Below, piece by piece: positions 28,264 to 36,984 of a stretch of 64,000 nucleotides of DNA. The stretch covers positions 1-64,000 of the forward strand of contig NZ_CP040005.1 in the NCBI RefSeq assembly GCF_005696555.1, given 5' to 3'. The DNA comes from Actinomyces sp. oral taxon 171 str. F0337 (GTDB lineage Bacteria; Actinomycetota; Actinomycetes; Actinomycetales; Actinomycetaceae). A program made the position numbers and the translations under genes. Every line of letters begins with the position of its first letter. Within the stretch, counting starts at the first letter, position 1. A model generated the notes under the pieces. It was not told the origin of the DNA and did not search any database. It saw nothing but the letters and a program-made list of their open reading frames with translations.

Positions 28264-29640
28264 TCAGGACAGGAGCATCTGGGACAGTGCGGTGCCCACG
28301 ATGCAGGAGGTGAGGACTCCGATGAGCCCGGGCACCAGGAAGGAGTGGTTGATGACGTACTTGCCGATGCGCGTGGTGCCGGTGGGGTCGAAGCCGATCG
28401 CTGCCAGGTCCGAGGGGTAGGTGGGCAGGATGAAGTACCCGTAGGAGGCGCCGATGAACCCGACGACGATGACCGGGCTCACTCCGAGCGACAGGGCCAT
28501 GGGGGCGACGATGAGCAGGCCGGCCGCCTGGGAGTTCACCAGCTTGCCGATGATGAACAGGACGATGGCGTACATCCACACGTGATGGGACAGCACGCCC
28601 GAGAGGCTGTGCTCCAGGCTCTCCAGGTGGGCGTGGACGACCGTCTCGGTCATCCAGGCGACCCCGAAGATGGAGAACATGGCGGTGGCCCCGGCCTTGA
28701 ACACGGCGGTGGAGGCGATCTTGCCGGCCTGCACCTTGCAGGTCAGCAGGATGAGGGCCCCGGCGGCGAGCATGACCATCTGGATGACCAGGTTCATGCT
28801 CAGGCGCTCCAGGGCGCCGTCGTCGCCCGTGGGGAACTGGGGACGCAGCACCTCGAAGGCGCCCAGGACGACGACGGCGGCGATGGCGCCCAGGAAGATC
28901 CAGGTGGCGCGGTAGGCCTCGGGTGGGAACACCTTGCCGATGAGGGTCTCGGAGCTGGAGTGGACGGTGGCGCGGAACTCCGGGTTCTCCAGGCGCTTCT
29001 GGTACTCCTCGTCCTTGTCCAGGTCCTTGCCCCGCCGCATCGACCATAGGGAGGCAAGGAGCACCCCGCACAACGACGCGGGGATGGAGATCGCCAGGAT
29101 CTGGAGGACTGACCAGTGCCGGTCGGTGTTCTTGGCGATGATGGAGACGATCGAGACCGTGGCGACCGAGACCGGCGAGGCTGTGATGCCCATCTGGGCG
29201 GCGACCGAGGAGGCGGCCATGGGGCGTTCGGGTCGGATGTCCTTCTTGATGGCGATGTCCGCGATGATCGGGAGCATCGTGTAGACGACGTGGCCGGTTC
29301 CGCACAGGACGGTGAGGAACCAGGTGACGCACGGCCCCAGGATGGTGATCTGCTCGGGATGTCGGCGCAGGACCCGTTCGGCCACCTGCATCATGACGTC
29401 CAGGCCGCCGGACTGCTGGAGGGTGGCGGCGCACCCGATGACGGCCAGGATGGTGAGGATGACGTCGACAGGGGCCTCGCCCGGCTCCAGGCGGAAGCCG
29501 AAGACGAGGATCAGCAGCCCGATCCCGGCGATGAGACCGAGGGCGATCCCGCCCTTCTTCGCCCCAATGATGAGGCAGGCGAGGATGATGACGACTTGAA
29601 GGATGATGCTGAGGGTCTGAAGGGCTGAGCTGGCGTCCAT
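28264..29640 (-). CDS. Anaerobic C4-dicarboxylate transporter, Dcu type
   Basis: The 458-residue product has about ten to twelve hydrophobic helices throughout and no soluble domain. The N-terminal helix VVIILACLIIGAKKGGIALGLIAGIGLLILVFGF, then GTGHVVYTMLPIIADIAIKKDIRPERP and ASPVSVATVSIVSI are characteristic of DcuA/DcuB. Such carriers exchange fumarate, malate or aspartate for succinate. It precedes the PEPCK-like gene by 148 bases on the same strand, suggesting co-regulation of carboxylation and succinate export. DcuA and DcuB cannot be separated by eye. Confidence 0.92.
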   Translation of the reverse strand: MDASSALQTLSIILQVVIILACLIIGAKKGGIALGLIAGIGLLILVFGFRLEPGEAPVDVILTILAVIGCAATLQQSGGLDVMMQVAERVLRRHPEQITILGPCVTWFLTVLCGTGHVVYTMLPIIADIAIKKDIRPERPMAASSVAAQMGITASPVSVATVSIVSIIAKNTDRHWSVLQILAISIPASLCGVLLASLWSMRRGKDLDKDEEYQKRLENPEFRATVHSSSETLIGKVFPPEAYRATWIFLGAIAAVVVLGAFEVLRPQFPTGDDGALERLSMNLVIQMVMLAAGALILLTCKVQAGKIASTAVFKAGATAMFSIFGVAWMTETVVHAHLESLEHSLSGVLSHHVWMYAIVLFIIGKLVNSQAAGLLIVAPMALSLGVSPVIVVGFIGASYGYFILPTYPSDLAAIGFDPTGTTRIGKYVINHSFLVPGLIGVLTSCIVGTALSQMLLS

Positions 29641-30177
29641 GGCGGATCTCCACGGTTGGGTGGGACGGGTGAGGGGCGGTGCTCCTCGAGCACCTCGAGC
29701 AGGCGAGGAGCCGATGCGTGAAACTGACCACCTGTCAGGGCTCCGCCCAGTGTCTCAACAGCGGTCGGGGACCATTGTCCTGGTTGATATCGGCTGTTTT
29801 CGGAGTGCTTCGTTGCCGTCTGGGCGCGAACTCACATTCCGGCTCCCGCTGCGCTATCACCGGCCCCCAAAGCGCATGAGTGCACTGTTCAGGGCGATTT
29901 AGGTGACATCCAGATAACGTGAGTCGGTGGCGTCATGGTTGGTTCCCAGGTCCGCATCGCTACCATCACGGCCCTCTGTTCCCCCATACTGGACGTATAT
30001 CGGTGCCCGATATGGCTTGTCCGCAGCGATCCCTCCCGATCGCCGTCGGCGTCCGAGTCGGCGCCGGCAGCCAACATCGGTCATGATGAGGACCTCAGCG
30101 TCGCAACCGGAGCGTTATCCCCCGCGCCGTCGCGACACCCAGTCATCTCCATGACAGTCAACCGAAACGAGGAGCGC
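29641..30177. promoter_or_regulatory. Divergent intergenic region between dcu and the PBP gene
   Basis: This 537-base gap has no convincing gene. The heptamer ATATCGG occurs at 29787-29793 and as an inverted pair at 29997-30003 and 30007-30013 (CCGATAT) with a three-base spacer, forming a 17-base operator-like element. A promoter for each divergent gene must lie here, but none is clear enough to mark. Confidence 0.4.
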
Positions 30178-32700
30178 GTGGCAGAAGGCACGAATGGGAG
30201 CGGACCCAGCCGCCCCCTCGGCAACAAGCTGACCCAGGTGGCCGGCGCCGGTCGACAGGCCCTGGGCAGGGTCTCTGGGGCTGGTAAGAAGCCCGGAAAG
30301 GAGCGCAAGCGGTCGAAGGCCGAGCGCTCCAAGGACGCCGCGTCGGGGCGCAAGCGCCGTTTCTTCAACTATCCCCGCGCCGGTAAGGGCAAGATTCATC
30401 GCTGGATCCCCAGCTGGCGTTTCGTCCTGGGTGTCTTCCTGCTGGGTGTACTCAGCACCATCGGCGCCTTCATGTGGGCCTACAACACTGTCAAGGTGCC
30501 CAAGCCCAGCGAGTTCGCGCTGGCTCAGAGCAGCACGGTCTACTACGCCGACGGAACCAGTGAGTTGGGGAAGTTTGCTGAGATCAACCGGCAGTCCGTG
30601 GACGCCTCCACCCTGCCGGACTACGTGGGCAACTCGGTGGTGGCCTCTGAGGACCGCTCCTTCTACTCCAACAAGGGCGTCGACCCCAAGGGCATCGCGC
30701 GCGCCCTGTTCAACAACCTGCGTGGAGGCGATACCCAGGGCGCCTCGACCCTGACGCAGCAGTACGTGAAGAACTACTACGTCGACACCACGAGCTCCTA
30801 CTCCGGTAAGTTCAAGCAGGCCATCATGGCCATCAAGATCGACCGGGAGAAGCCCAAGAAGGAGATCCTGGGCGACTACCTCAACACGGTCTACTACGGC
30901 CGTGGCGCCTACGGCATCGAGGCGGCCTCACAGGCCTTCTTCAAAAAGCCTGCCAAGGATATGAGCCCTTCAGAGGCCGCGCTCCTGGCGGGAATCCTGC
31001 CGTCCCCCAGCGCCTGGGACCCGGCCGAGAACCCGGACAAGGCCCAGGAGCGGTGGGGGCGAGTCCTGCAGTTCATGCTCGACGACGGCTACATCACCCA
31101 GGCCCAGTACAACGAGGCCAAGCAGACGGGAATGCCGAAGACGAAGGAGCCCCAGACCAAGCAGGTCTACTCCGGCACCAACGGCTACCTGCTCCAAATG
31201 GTGCGCTCCGAGCTTGAGAGCAAGGCCAAGCTCTCACCGGAGCAGATCGACACCGGTGGATTCAAGATCGTCACCACGATCAACGAGAAGGACCAGGTGG
31301 CCGCGGTCAACGCGGTCAACTCCCTGCCTCCCGGTGCCTCCCCGAACCTGCACAAGGCACTGGTGTCCATCGATCCCAAGACGGGCGGTCTGCTGGCGCT
31401 CTACGGGGGTGATAACTACCTGGTCAACCAGGTCAACACCTCAACCGATGCCATCGCCCAGGCCGGCTCAACCTTCAAGCCCTTCGCACTGGTGGCCGCC
31501 CTGGACAACGGGTGGTCCTTGGAAAGCGGTTATCCGGCCACCTCGCCGATGACCATTGAGGGACATGAGTTCCAGAACTTCAAGAACGTCTCCCTGAAGT
31601 GGGCCAGCCTCACCCAGGCCACGGAGCAGTCGCTCAACACCCCCTACCTCCAGCTCAATCAGGAGCTCATGAATGCCGACGACATTGAGGAGGGGATCAC
31701 GGCCAAGGTGGCGAACCGCGCCGGCTACCCGGAGAACACCGAGGGGTTGAAGACCCCGGAGCAGCGGGCTCTCGTCCAGAACGTCCTCGGGTCGGCTTCC
31801 CCGCACACGATCGACATCGCCACGGCGTACTCCACCTTCGCCTCGCAGGGCATCCGGCGCGACACCCACATCGTGGCCTCTCTCAAGAACCCCGACGGCA
31901 AGAACCGCTACACGGCGGACACCAAGGGTCATCGAGAGTTCGATGAGGACGTCATGGCAGACACGACCTACGCCCTCCAGCAGGTCGTCAACGGCGAGAA
32001 CGGCAGCGCGAACAAGGTGGCCGAGCTGGAACGCCCGGTTGCCGCGAAGACCGGATCGTCGTCGGACAACAAGTCCGCTCAGTTCGTGGGCTTCACGCCA
32101 CAGGTGGTGACCGCGGTCACCCTCTACCAGTCCGGAGCGGACGGCTCGGAGGAGTCGATCGAGCCGTGGGGCGAATACGACGAGATCACCGGCTCGACCT
32201 ATCCGGCGGACATCTTCATCAACTACATGTCGGACGCCCACGAGGGGCTTGAGGTCGAGGAGTTCCCGCCGGCCGCCCAGCTCCTTGCCACCCGTGGAGG
32301 AACGATCCCTCAGACCGCCAAACCCACCGCTGAGCCGGAGGATGAGGCGACTGCGACTCCCACTGCTCCTCCCGAGGCGACTGCGGCCCCCACGCCGCAG
32401 CCCACCACCGAGCCGACGCCGCAGGGCACCCCTCAGCCTGAGGGGCAGAAGACCGACCGACCGGAACCCACTGATGACTCGGATGGGAAGCCAGGCGACA
32501 ACGGTGGAAACCAAGGCGGCAACAATGGAGACCAAGGCGGTGGAAACCAAGGCGGTGGAAACCAAGGCGGTGGAGACCAAGGCGGCAACAATGGAAACCA
32601 AGGCGGCGGTGGTGACGCTGGCGGCGGGGGTGGCCCCGGCGGCGGGGGTGGCCCCGGCGGCGGCAACAACAACCGCAACAACCAGGGCGGTGTCGGCTAG
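30178..32700 (+). CDS. Class A penicillin-binding protein (transglycosylase/transpeptidase)
   Basis: Peptidoglycan synthase of 840 residues from GTG 30178, which follows GAGGAG closely; ATG 30151 in frame is an alternative start with no ribosome site. A basic cytosolic tail precedes one membrane helix FVLGVFLLGVLSTIGAFMWAY (near 85). The GT51 domain has EDRSFYSNKGVD and GASTLTQQYVKNYY. The transpeptidase domain shows the catalytic STFK (near 430), SLNTP and KTGSS. The last 130 residues are Pro/Thr-rich then an Asn/Gln/Gly repeat tail, outside the catalytic fold, probably threading the wall. Confidence 0.95.
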   Translation: MAEGTNGSGPSRPLGNKLTQVAGAGRQALGRVSGAGKKPGKERKRSKAERSKDAASGRKRRFFNYPRAGKGKIHRWIPSWRFVLGVFLLGVLSTIGAFMWAYNTVKVPKPSEFALAQSSTVYYADGTSELGKFAEINRQSVDASTLPDYVGNSVVASEDRSFYSNKGVDPKGIARALFNNLRGGDTQGASTLTQQYVKNYYVDTTSSYSGKFKQAIMAIKIDREKPKKEILGDYLNTVYYGRGAYGIEAASQAFFKKPAKDMSPSEAALLAGILPSPSAWDPAENPDKAQERWGRVLQFMLDDGYITQAQYNEAKQTGMPKTKEPQTKQVYSGTNGYLLQMVRSELESKAKLSPEQIDTGGFKIVTTINEKDQVAAVNAVNSLPPGASPNLHKALVSIDPKTGGLLALYGGDNYLVNQVNTSTDAIAQAGSTFKPFALVAALDNGWSLESGYPATSPMTIEGHEFQNFKNVSLKWASLTQATEQSLNTPYLQLNQELMNADDIEEGITAKVANRAGYPENTEGLKTPEQRALVQNVLGSASPHTIDIATAYSTFASQGIRRDTHIVASLKNPDGKNRYTADTKGHREFDEDVMADTTYALQQVVNGENGSANKVAELERPVAAKTGSSSDNKSAQFVGFTPQVVTAVTLYQSGADGSEESIEPWGEYDEITGSTYPADIFINYMSDAHEGLEVEEFPPAAQLLATRGGTIPQTAKPTAEPEDEATATPTAPPEATAAPTPQPTTEPTPQGTPQPEGQKTDRPEPTDDSDGKPGDNGGNQGGNNGDQGGGNQGGGNQGGGDQGGNNGNQGGGGDAGGGGGPGGGGGPGGGNNNRNNQGGVG
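32507..32625 (+). repeat. Tandem Asn/Gln/Gly-coding repeats at the PBP 3' end
   Basis: Copies of a 15-base unit close to GGTGGAAACCAAGGC encode GGNQG repeats, with variants GGDQG and NNGNQ. These in-frame units probably expand and contract by slippage, so the tail length may vary between strains. Confidence 0.8.
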
Positions 32701-32748
32701 CGCCCCACCACCCCGCGGTGGCTGACCCCCGTCCTCCCGCGGGCACCT

Positions 32749-32796
32749 GACGGTGGGCCGACGACGTGTTGCACGGCACGTCGTCGGCCCACCGTC
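32749..32796 (+). terminator. Strong terminator after the PBP gene
   Basis: A perfect 20-base-pair stem (32749-32768 with 32777-32796) and 8-base loop, 48 bases after the stop. It separates the PBP gene from the ribosomal-protein operon. Confidence 0.85.
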
Positions 32797-32962
32797 TCGG
32801 CTTTCAGGGCCGATGGGTTGTCCGGTAATGTGGCGAACTGGCTGCGCCGTCGGGCGGAAGGCGGAGTGAAGCCTGTTTCCGCCGGATGGTGCGCCGCACG
32901 CATCACCCTCCTGTCACGGAAGGACCGTGACCGCCACAGACCAGAGGAGGTGGGTACCAAGC
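32797..32962 (+). promoter_or_regulatory. rpsF operon leader, possible S6:S18 autoregulatory RNA
   Basis: The 166-base leader holds a -10-like TAATGT with a weak TTTCAG 18 bases upstream, then hairpins. One pairs GGCGGAA with TTCCGCC. Another is GTCACGG-AAGGA-CCGTGAC at 32913-32931. GAGGAGG at 32944-32950 is the ribosome site of rpsF. Many bacteria regulate rpsF-ssb-rpsR through an RNA bound by the S6:S18 dimer; the hairpins are compatible, but I cannot confirm the consensus by eye. Confidence 0.35.
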
Positions 32963-33250
32963 ATGCGTCACTACGAGATCATGATCATCCTCGACCCCGA
33001 GACGGACGAGCGCACCGCCAACGCGACGCTCGAGAAGCTGCTGCAGGTCGTCCCCAGCAACGGGGGCACCGTGGACAAGGTCGACATCTGGGGCAAGCGC
33101 CGGCTGGCCTACGACATCAAGAAGAAGTCCGAGGGCTTCTACGTCGTCGTGGACATGACCACCACGCCCGAGATCGCCCAGGAGCTCGACCGCCAGCTCG
33201 GCCTCAACGAGACCGTTCTGCGCACCAAGCTGCTGCGTCCCGAGGCCTGA
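32963..33250 (+). CDS. rpsF: 30S ribosomal protein S6
   Basis: S6 binds the 30S platform together with S18. The 95-residue product from ATG 32963 begins [16 protein letters not shown] and contains the conserved [25 protein letters not shown]. Length is standard for actinobacteria. It heads the rpsF-ssb-rpsR-rplI operon. Confidence 0.98.
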   Translation: MRHYEIMIILDPETDERTANATLEKLLQVVPSNGGTVDKVDIWGKRRLAYDIKKKSEGFYVVVDMTTTPEIAQELDRQLGLNETVLRTKLLRPEA

Positions 33251-33277
33251 GCCTCTACCGGGAACGGAGACAACGCC

Positions 33278-33871
33278 ATGGCCGGAGACACCATCATCAC
33301 CGTCGTCGGGAACCTCACCGCGGACCCCGAGATGCGCTTCACGCCCTCCGGGGCAGCGGTGGCCTCCTTCACGGTCGCCTCCACGCCGCGCACCTTCGAC
33401 CGCCAGGCCGGTGAGTGGAAGGACGGGGAGACCCTGTTCATGCGCTGCTCGATCTGGCGCGACGCCGCGGAGAACGTGGCCGAGTCGCTGACCAAGGGCA
33501 CGCGCGTCATCGTCCAGGGCCGGCTGGTCCAGCGCTCCTACACCACCCGTGAGGGCGAGAACCGCACGGTGGTGGAGATGCAGGTCGATGAGATCGGCCC
33601 CTCCCTGCGCTACGCCAAGGCTCAGGTCACCCGCCAGCCGCGCGGTGGCGGTCAGGGTGGCTTCGGCGGAGGTCAGGGCGGCGGCTTCGGCGGCAACCAG
33701 GGCGGTCAGGGCGGATACAACCAGGGCGGTCCCCAGCAGGGCGGCTACAACGGCGGTGGCGGCTTCGGCGGCCAGGGCCAGTCCGGGTACAACGCCCCCG
33801 CCGGCGGCGCCGCGGACGACCCGTGGGCCACGGGCGGCTCCACCTCCTTCGGTGACGAGCCCCCGTTCTAA
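33278..33871 (+). CDS. ssb: Single-stranded DNA-binding protein
   Basis: The 197-residue product has an N-terminal OB fold ([24 protein letters not shown], then [30 protein letters not shown]). A Gly/Gln-rich linker of about 65 residues with repeated GGQGG and GGFGG units follows. The acidic protein-interaction tip reads FGDEPPF at the C-terminus. It protects single strands at the fork and recruits repair proteins. Placement between rpsF and rpsR is the classic arrangement. Confidence 0.98.
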   Translation: MAGDTIITVVGNLTADPEMRFTPSGAAVASFTVASTPRTFDRQAGEWKDGETLFMRCSIWRDAAENVAESLTKGTRVIVQGRLVQRSYTTREGENRTVVEMQVDEIGPSLRYAKAQVTRQPRGGGQGGFGGGQGGGFGGNQGGQGGYNQGGPQQGGYNGGGGFGGQGQSGYNAPAGGAADDPWATGGSTSFGDEPPF

Positions 33872-33958
33872 AGGTCGCCACGACGTCGACCCGTTCCCTC
33901 ACACACAACACTTTTCATCTCGTAGAGCGCCCAGGCGCTCAGACCAAGGAGTACCACC

Positions 33959-34195
33959 ATGGCGAAGCCCCAACTTCGCAAGCCGAAGAAGAAGGTCAGC
34001 CCCGTCAAGGCCATCAAGGTCGGCACTATCGACTACAAGGACACCGCCACGCTGCGGAAGTTCATCTCCGACCGCGGCAAGATCCGCGCCCGTCGCGTCA
34101 CCGGTGTCTCCGTCCAGGAGCAGCGCAAGATCGCCAAGGCCGTGAAGAACGCCCGCGAGATGGCTCTGCTGCCCTACTCGAGCTCGGCTCGCTGA
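33959..34195 (+). CDS. rpsR: 30S ribosomal protein S18
   Basis: The 78-residue product contains [50 protein letters not shown], the full S18 signature. S18 pairs with S6 on the small subunit. No CXXC zinc ligands are present near the N-terminus (start [15 protein letters not shown]), so this is the zinc-independent form. Confidence 0.98.
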   Translation: MAKPQLRKPKKKVSPVKAIKVGTIDYKDTATLRKFISDRGKIRARRVTGVSVQEQRKIAKAVKNAREMALLPYSSSAR

Positions 34196-34210
34196 TCGGA
34201 GGCACGCGCA

Positions 34211-34666
34211 ATGACCACCAAGCTCATTCTCACGCACGACGTCTCGCACCTCGGCTCCGCCGGCGAGGTCGTGGAGGTCAAGGACGGCTACGCCCGTAAC
34301 TACCTCCTGCCCCGCAAGCTGGCCACCCCGTGGACCAAGGGCGCCCAGCGCCAGATCGACCAGATGGCCGAGGCGCGCCGCAAGCGCTCCATCGAGTCCC
34401 TCGAGCACGCCCAGACCGCTCGCGCCTGGCTGCAGGAGAACGTCGTGACCGTCTCCGCCACCGCCGGTGACAACGGCCGCCTCTTCGGCGCCGTGACCAC
34501 CGCGACCCTGGCCGACGCCGTCAAGGCCGCCGGCGGCCCCGCCGTCGACCGCCGCAAGATCCAGGTCGTGCCGCCGATCAAGTCGACCGGTCGTCACAGC
34601 GCCTCCGTGCGACTGCACACCGACGTCGTGGCCCCCCTCGAGGTCAACGTCGTTCCCGCGCGCTGA
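34211..34666 (+). CDS. rplI: 50S ribosomal protein L9
   Basis: The 151-residue product shows the two-domain L9 form: N-terminal KLILTHDVSHLGSAGEVVEVKDGYARNYLLPRKLA, a long connecting helix, and a C-terminal domain with GRLFGAVTTATLADAV. L9 binds 23S rRNA and helps maintain reading frame. It ends the rpsF operon, with a terminator 18 bases downstream. Confidence 0.98.
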   Translation: MTTKLILTHDVSHLGSAGEVVEVKDGYARNYLLPRKLATPWTKGAQRQIDQMAEARRKRSIESLEHAQTARAWLQENVVTVSATAGDNGRLFGAVTTATLADAVKAAGGPAVDRRKIQVVPPIKSTGRHSASVRLHTDVVAPLEVNVVPAR

Positions 34667-34683
34667 GCGCCGGGCATCCTTCA

Positions 34684-34727
34684 GCCGTCGGGTCGGGTCC
34701 TCCGCGCGGGGACTCCGGCCCGACGGC
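34684..34727 (+). terminator. Terminator after rplI
   Basis: Nine perfect base pairs, GCCGTCGGG at 34684-34692 with CCCGACGGC at 34719-34727, extended by weaker inner pairing. Confidence 0.7.
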
Positions 34728-34755
34728 GTTGTGCTGGCCGGCTGTCCGGTTCGTA

Positions 34756-34814
34756 GGGTAGAGCGTGCGTTCGTACCCTCTACCCCTCGAACACGCGACA
34801 TAAGGTACGAACGC
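34756..34814. repeat. Overlapping, mutually exclusive inverted repeats
   Basis: GCGTTCGTACC at 34767-34777 is complementary to GGTACGAACGC at 34804-34814. Separately, GGGTAGAG at 34756-34763 can pair with CTCTACCC at 34778-34785. The second helix would enclose the left arm of the first, so the two folds compete. Three copies of a GGGGACAGG(C/T)GG motif follow before the convergent MATE gene. Function unknown. Confidence 0.5.
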
Positions 34815-34875
34815 GCAGGGACAGGTGGGGGACAGGCGGGGGACAGGCGGTGCGGCGAACGCGGTGAGGGGCCGA

Positions 34876-36303
34876 TCAGTGGCGCCAGGCGGTGCCGCGG
34901 GCCCGCAGGTAGGTGGTGGCGCCGCGGGCGGTCATGAAGACCCAGGCGAAGGCGACCCACAGCATCACCAGACCCGATGTCGCCCCGTCAGACCCCGGCA
35001 GCACGCCGCCCCCGATGAGCAGCGCGAGCGGCACGTAGGGCACCAGCGTCACCAGGCCCGCTCGGGCCAGGTAGCGGCCGTCACCGGCGCCCATGAGCAC
35101 GCCGTCGAGCAGGAAGACGACTCCGGCGAGTGGCTGCGCGCTCGCCGCGACCAGGAGTGTCGGGGTCGCGGCCGCGATGACGCCCGCGTCGGAGGTGAAG
35201 GCACGGGGCAACCAGGCGGCGCCCACCGCCATGAGCGTCCCGATGAGCGCACCCGTCCCGGCGCCCCAGGCCAGCATCCGTCGCAAGAGCTCATCAATGG
35301 ACCAGCCGGCGGTCGCCGCAGCAGTCCCGGCCTCTTCCTCGGTGAGGGCCTCAGCGTCCGGTACGGCCGAGTCCGCGTCCTCCCTTTGCGCCTGTCCCAG
35401 AGCGGTGCCGATCAGGGCCTGCGCCGCCACGGCCAGCGCATCCAGGGCGAAGGCCGCGAAGGTCCACAGGGCGTTGACCACCTGGTGGGCGGCCAGCGAC
35501 ACCTCCCCGAGCGCCGTCGCCGCCCACACGGTGGCCAGGATCGCCACCCGCAGGCTCAGTGAGCGGATGAGCAGCGGCGTTCCACTGCCCAAAGAGGCCC
35601 GAAGGCCCTCACGGCGGGGGAGCAGGCCCACGCCGGCGGCCCGGGCCTCCCGGGCGATCGGACCGGCCAGCGCCAGCGCCATGGCCGTCTGCGCGATCGC
35701 GGTGCCGGCGCCCGAGCCCGCGATCCCCATCCCGACGCCGTAGAGCAGGATCGCGTTGACGACGATGTTGAAGACCGCCCCTCCCGTGGCCACGACGAAG
35801 GGCGTGCGCGTATCCAGCAGGCCGCGCAGCACGCCGGTGGCCGCCAGGACGACGAACATCCCGGGCAGTCCCGGGCAGGAGGCGCGCAGGTAGGCCACGG
35901 CCGCCTGAGCCACCGCACCATCGGCACCCATCGCCTCGGTCAGCCAGGGAGCGGCCAGTCCCAGAAGCGCCCCTGCAGCCAGCCCCAGCAGGAGCGCCAG
36001 CCACATCCCGTCGACGCCGGCCCGCAGCCCCTCGGCGCGCCGGCCGGCCCCGAACAGTCTCGCTGTCGTCGCCGTGGTGGCGTAGGCCAGGAAGACGAAC
36101 AGACCCACCGTGGTTGTCAGGATCGTTGAGGCCAGTGACAGGCCCGCCAGGCTCACCGCGCCGAGGTGGCCGACCATTGCCGAGTCCGCCAGGACGAAAA
36201 GCGGTTCGGCGATGAGGGCGCCCAGTGCCGGCACGGCCAGGGACAGGACCTGGCGGTTGAGACCGGTGGAGGCGGAGCTGCTGGTGTCGGGCACGGCCTC
36301 CAT
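34876..36303 (-). CDS. MATE family efflux transporter (DinF-like)
   Basis: The 475-residue integral membrane protein has about twelve helices in two similar halves. NRQVLSLAVPALGALIAEPLFVLADSAMVGHLGAVSLAGL at the start is the hallmark of the DinF/NorM branch, and PFVVATGGAVFNIVVNAILLYG aligns with the middle of such proteins. MATE proteins export cationic drugs or metabolites with Na+ or H+. A loop of about 45 residues rich in Glu/Ala (DADSAVPDAEALTEEEAGT) interrupts the second half, an unusual insertion. Confidence 0.92.
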   Translation of the reverse strand: MEAVPDTSSSASTGLNRQVLSLAVPALGALIAEPLFVLADSAMVGHLGAVSLAGLSLASTILTTTVGLFVFLAYATTATTARLFGAGRRAEGLRAGVDGMWLALLLGLAAGALLGLAAPWLTEAMGADGAVAQAAVAYLRASCPGLPGMFVVLAATGVLRGLLDTRTPFVVATGGAVFNIVVNAILLYGVGMGIAGSGAGTAIAQTAMALALAGPIAREARAAGVGLLPRREGLRASLGSGTPLLIRSLSLRVAILATVWAATALGEVSLAAHQVVNALWTFAAFALDALAVAAQALIGTALGQAQREDADSAVPDAEALTEEEAGTAAATAGWSIDELLRRMLAWGAGTGALIGTLMAVGAAWLPRAFTSDAGVIAAATPTLLVAASAQPLAGVVFLLDGVLMGAGDGRYLARAGLVTLVPYVPLALLIGGGVLPGSDGATSGLVMLWVAFAWVFMTARGATTYLRARGTAWRH

Positions 36304-36984
36304 TGTGGACCAGGGACCGCGTCAGATCATCAGCGCCTCGGCAGTGCTCACGGGCAGGTTGAGAATGAGGTTGAGGATGAGGTCGCAAGGGGTGTGACGT
36401 GGACGTGACTGAGCCTACTGATCGCCCGAATTTTCCTGGGAGATCGCACAACTATTCGCCACCAAGGAAAATACTAGAAGGCTGAATATTTGCTGGAGAT
36501 ATGCCTGATGAAGCCGTTGCTTGGCCGAGACGGTGGGGTCTGGGGATAACCGGCGCGGACCGCCCTGTAGGGGAGCCACAAACAGCGTGGACCTCAAGTC
36601 GAACGTGATGTTTGTCCACAGGTTTACCCACTTGTCCACAGATCACATTGTGATGTCGTGGGAAGAGCCTATGGGAAACCTGAACCGTCGTATCGCTGTC
36701 ATGCCAACGAAAGGTCGCTCAGTGTCGGAGTGCTGGCGACAGGTGCACACATCTGTGTCCACAGCGTATCCGCCTCTGTCCCCAGGCTCTGGGGGTCTTC
36801 CCACAGCGGTGGTGCGGATATCCCCAAGGCGGGTGAACTTGAGAGTTTGCGGGGCCTGCCCGATGGCGTTATCGTCACGCGCGCGCTCCACGCGGGCGAG
36901 CGTCTCTCCTGACGCGGCGGGCCGTCGTCGGGAGCAGCAGGACGAGCCGGGACCAACCGGCGTGACAGTGCGGAAGGTGGCCGG
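36304..36984. promoter_or_regulatory. Gene-free region upstream of dnaB with DnaA boxes and an AT-rich tract
   Basis: This 681-base gap has no convincing gene. Two perfect TTGTCCACA boxes lie exactly 20 bases apart at 36612-36620 and 36632-36640. GTGTCCACA is at 36755-36763 and reverse TTATCCCCA at 36541-36549, the same variant as at 1900-1908. An AT-rich tract spans about 36425-36510, with ATTTTCCT and AGGAAAAT as inverted repeats. The layout (AT-rich tract beside DnaA boxes) resembles a small origin or a DnaA-controlled dnaB promoter. Confidence 0.6.

Noticed and set aside
24633..28313. Two plus-strand frames of about 600 codons opposite the PEPCK-like gene
   Set aside because: Low-complexity composition and no ribosome sites; the minus-strand frame has coherent protein motifs along its whole length.
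32507..32625. Regular short repeats that could suggest a CRISPR array
   Set aside because: Units are 15 bases, contiguous, in frame and encode Gly/Asn/Gln repeats; there are no unique spacers and no cas genes.
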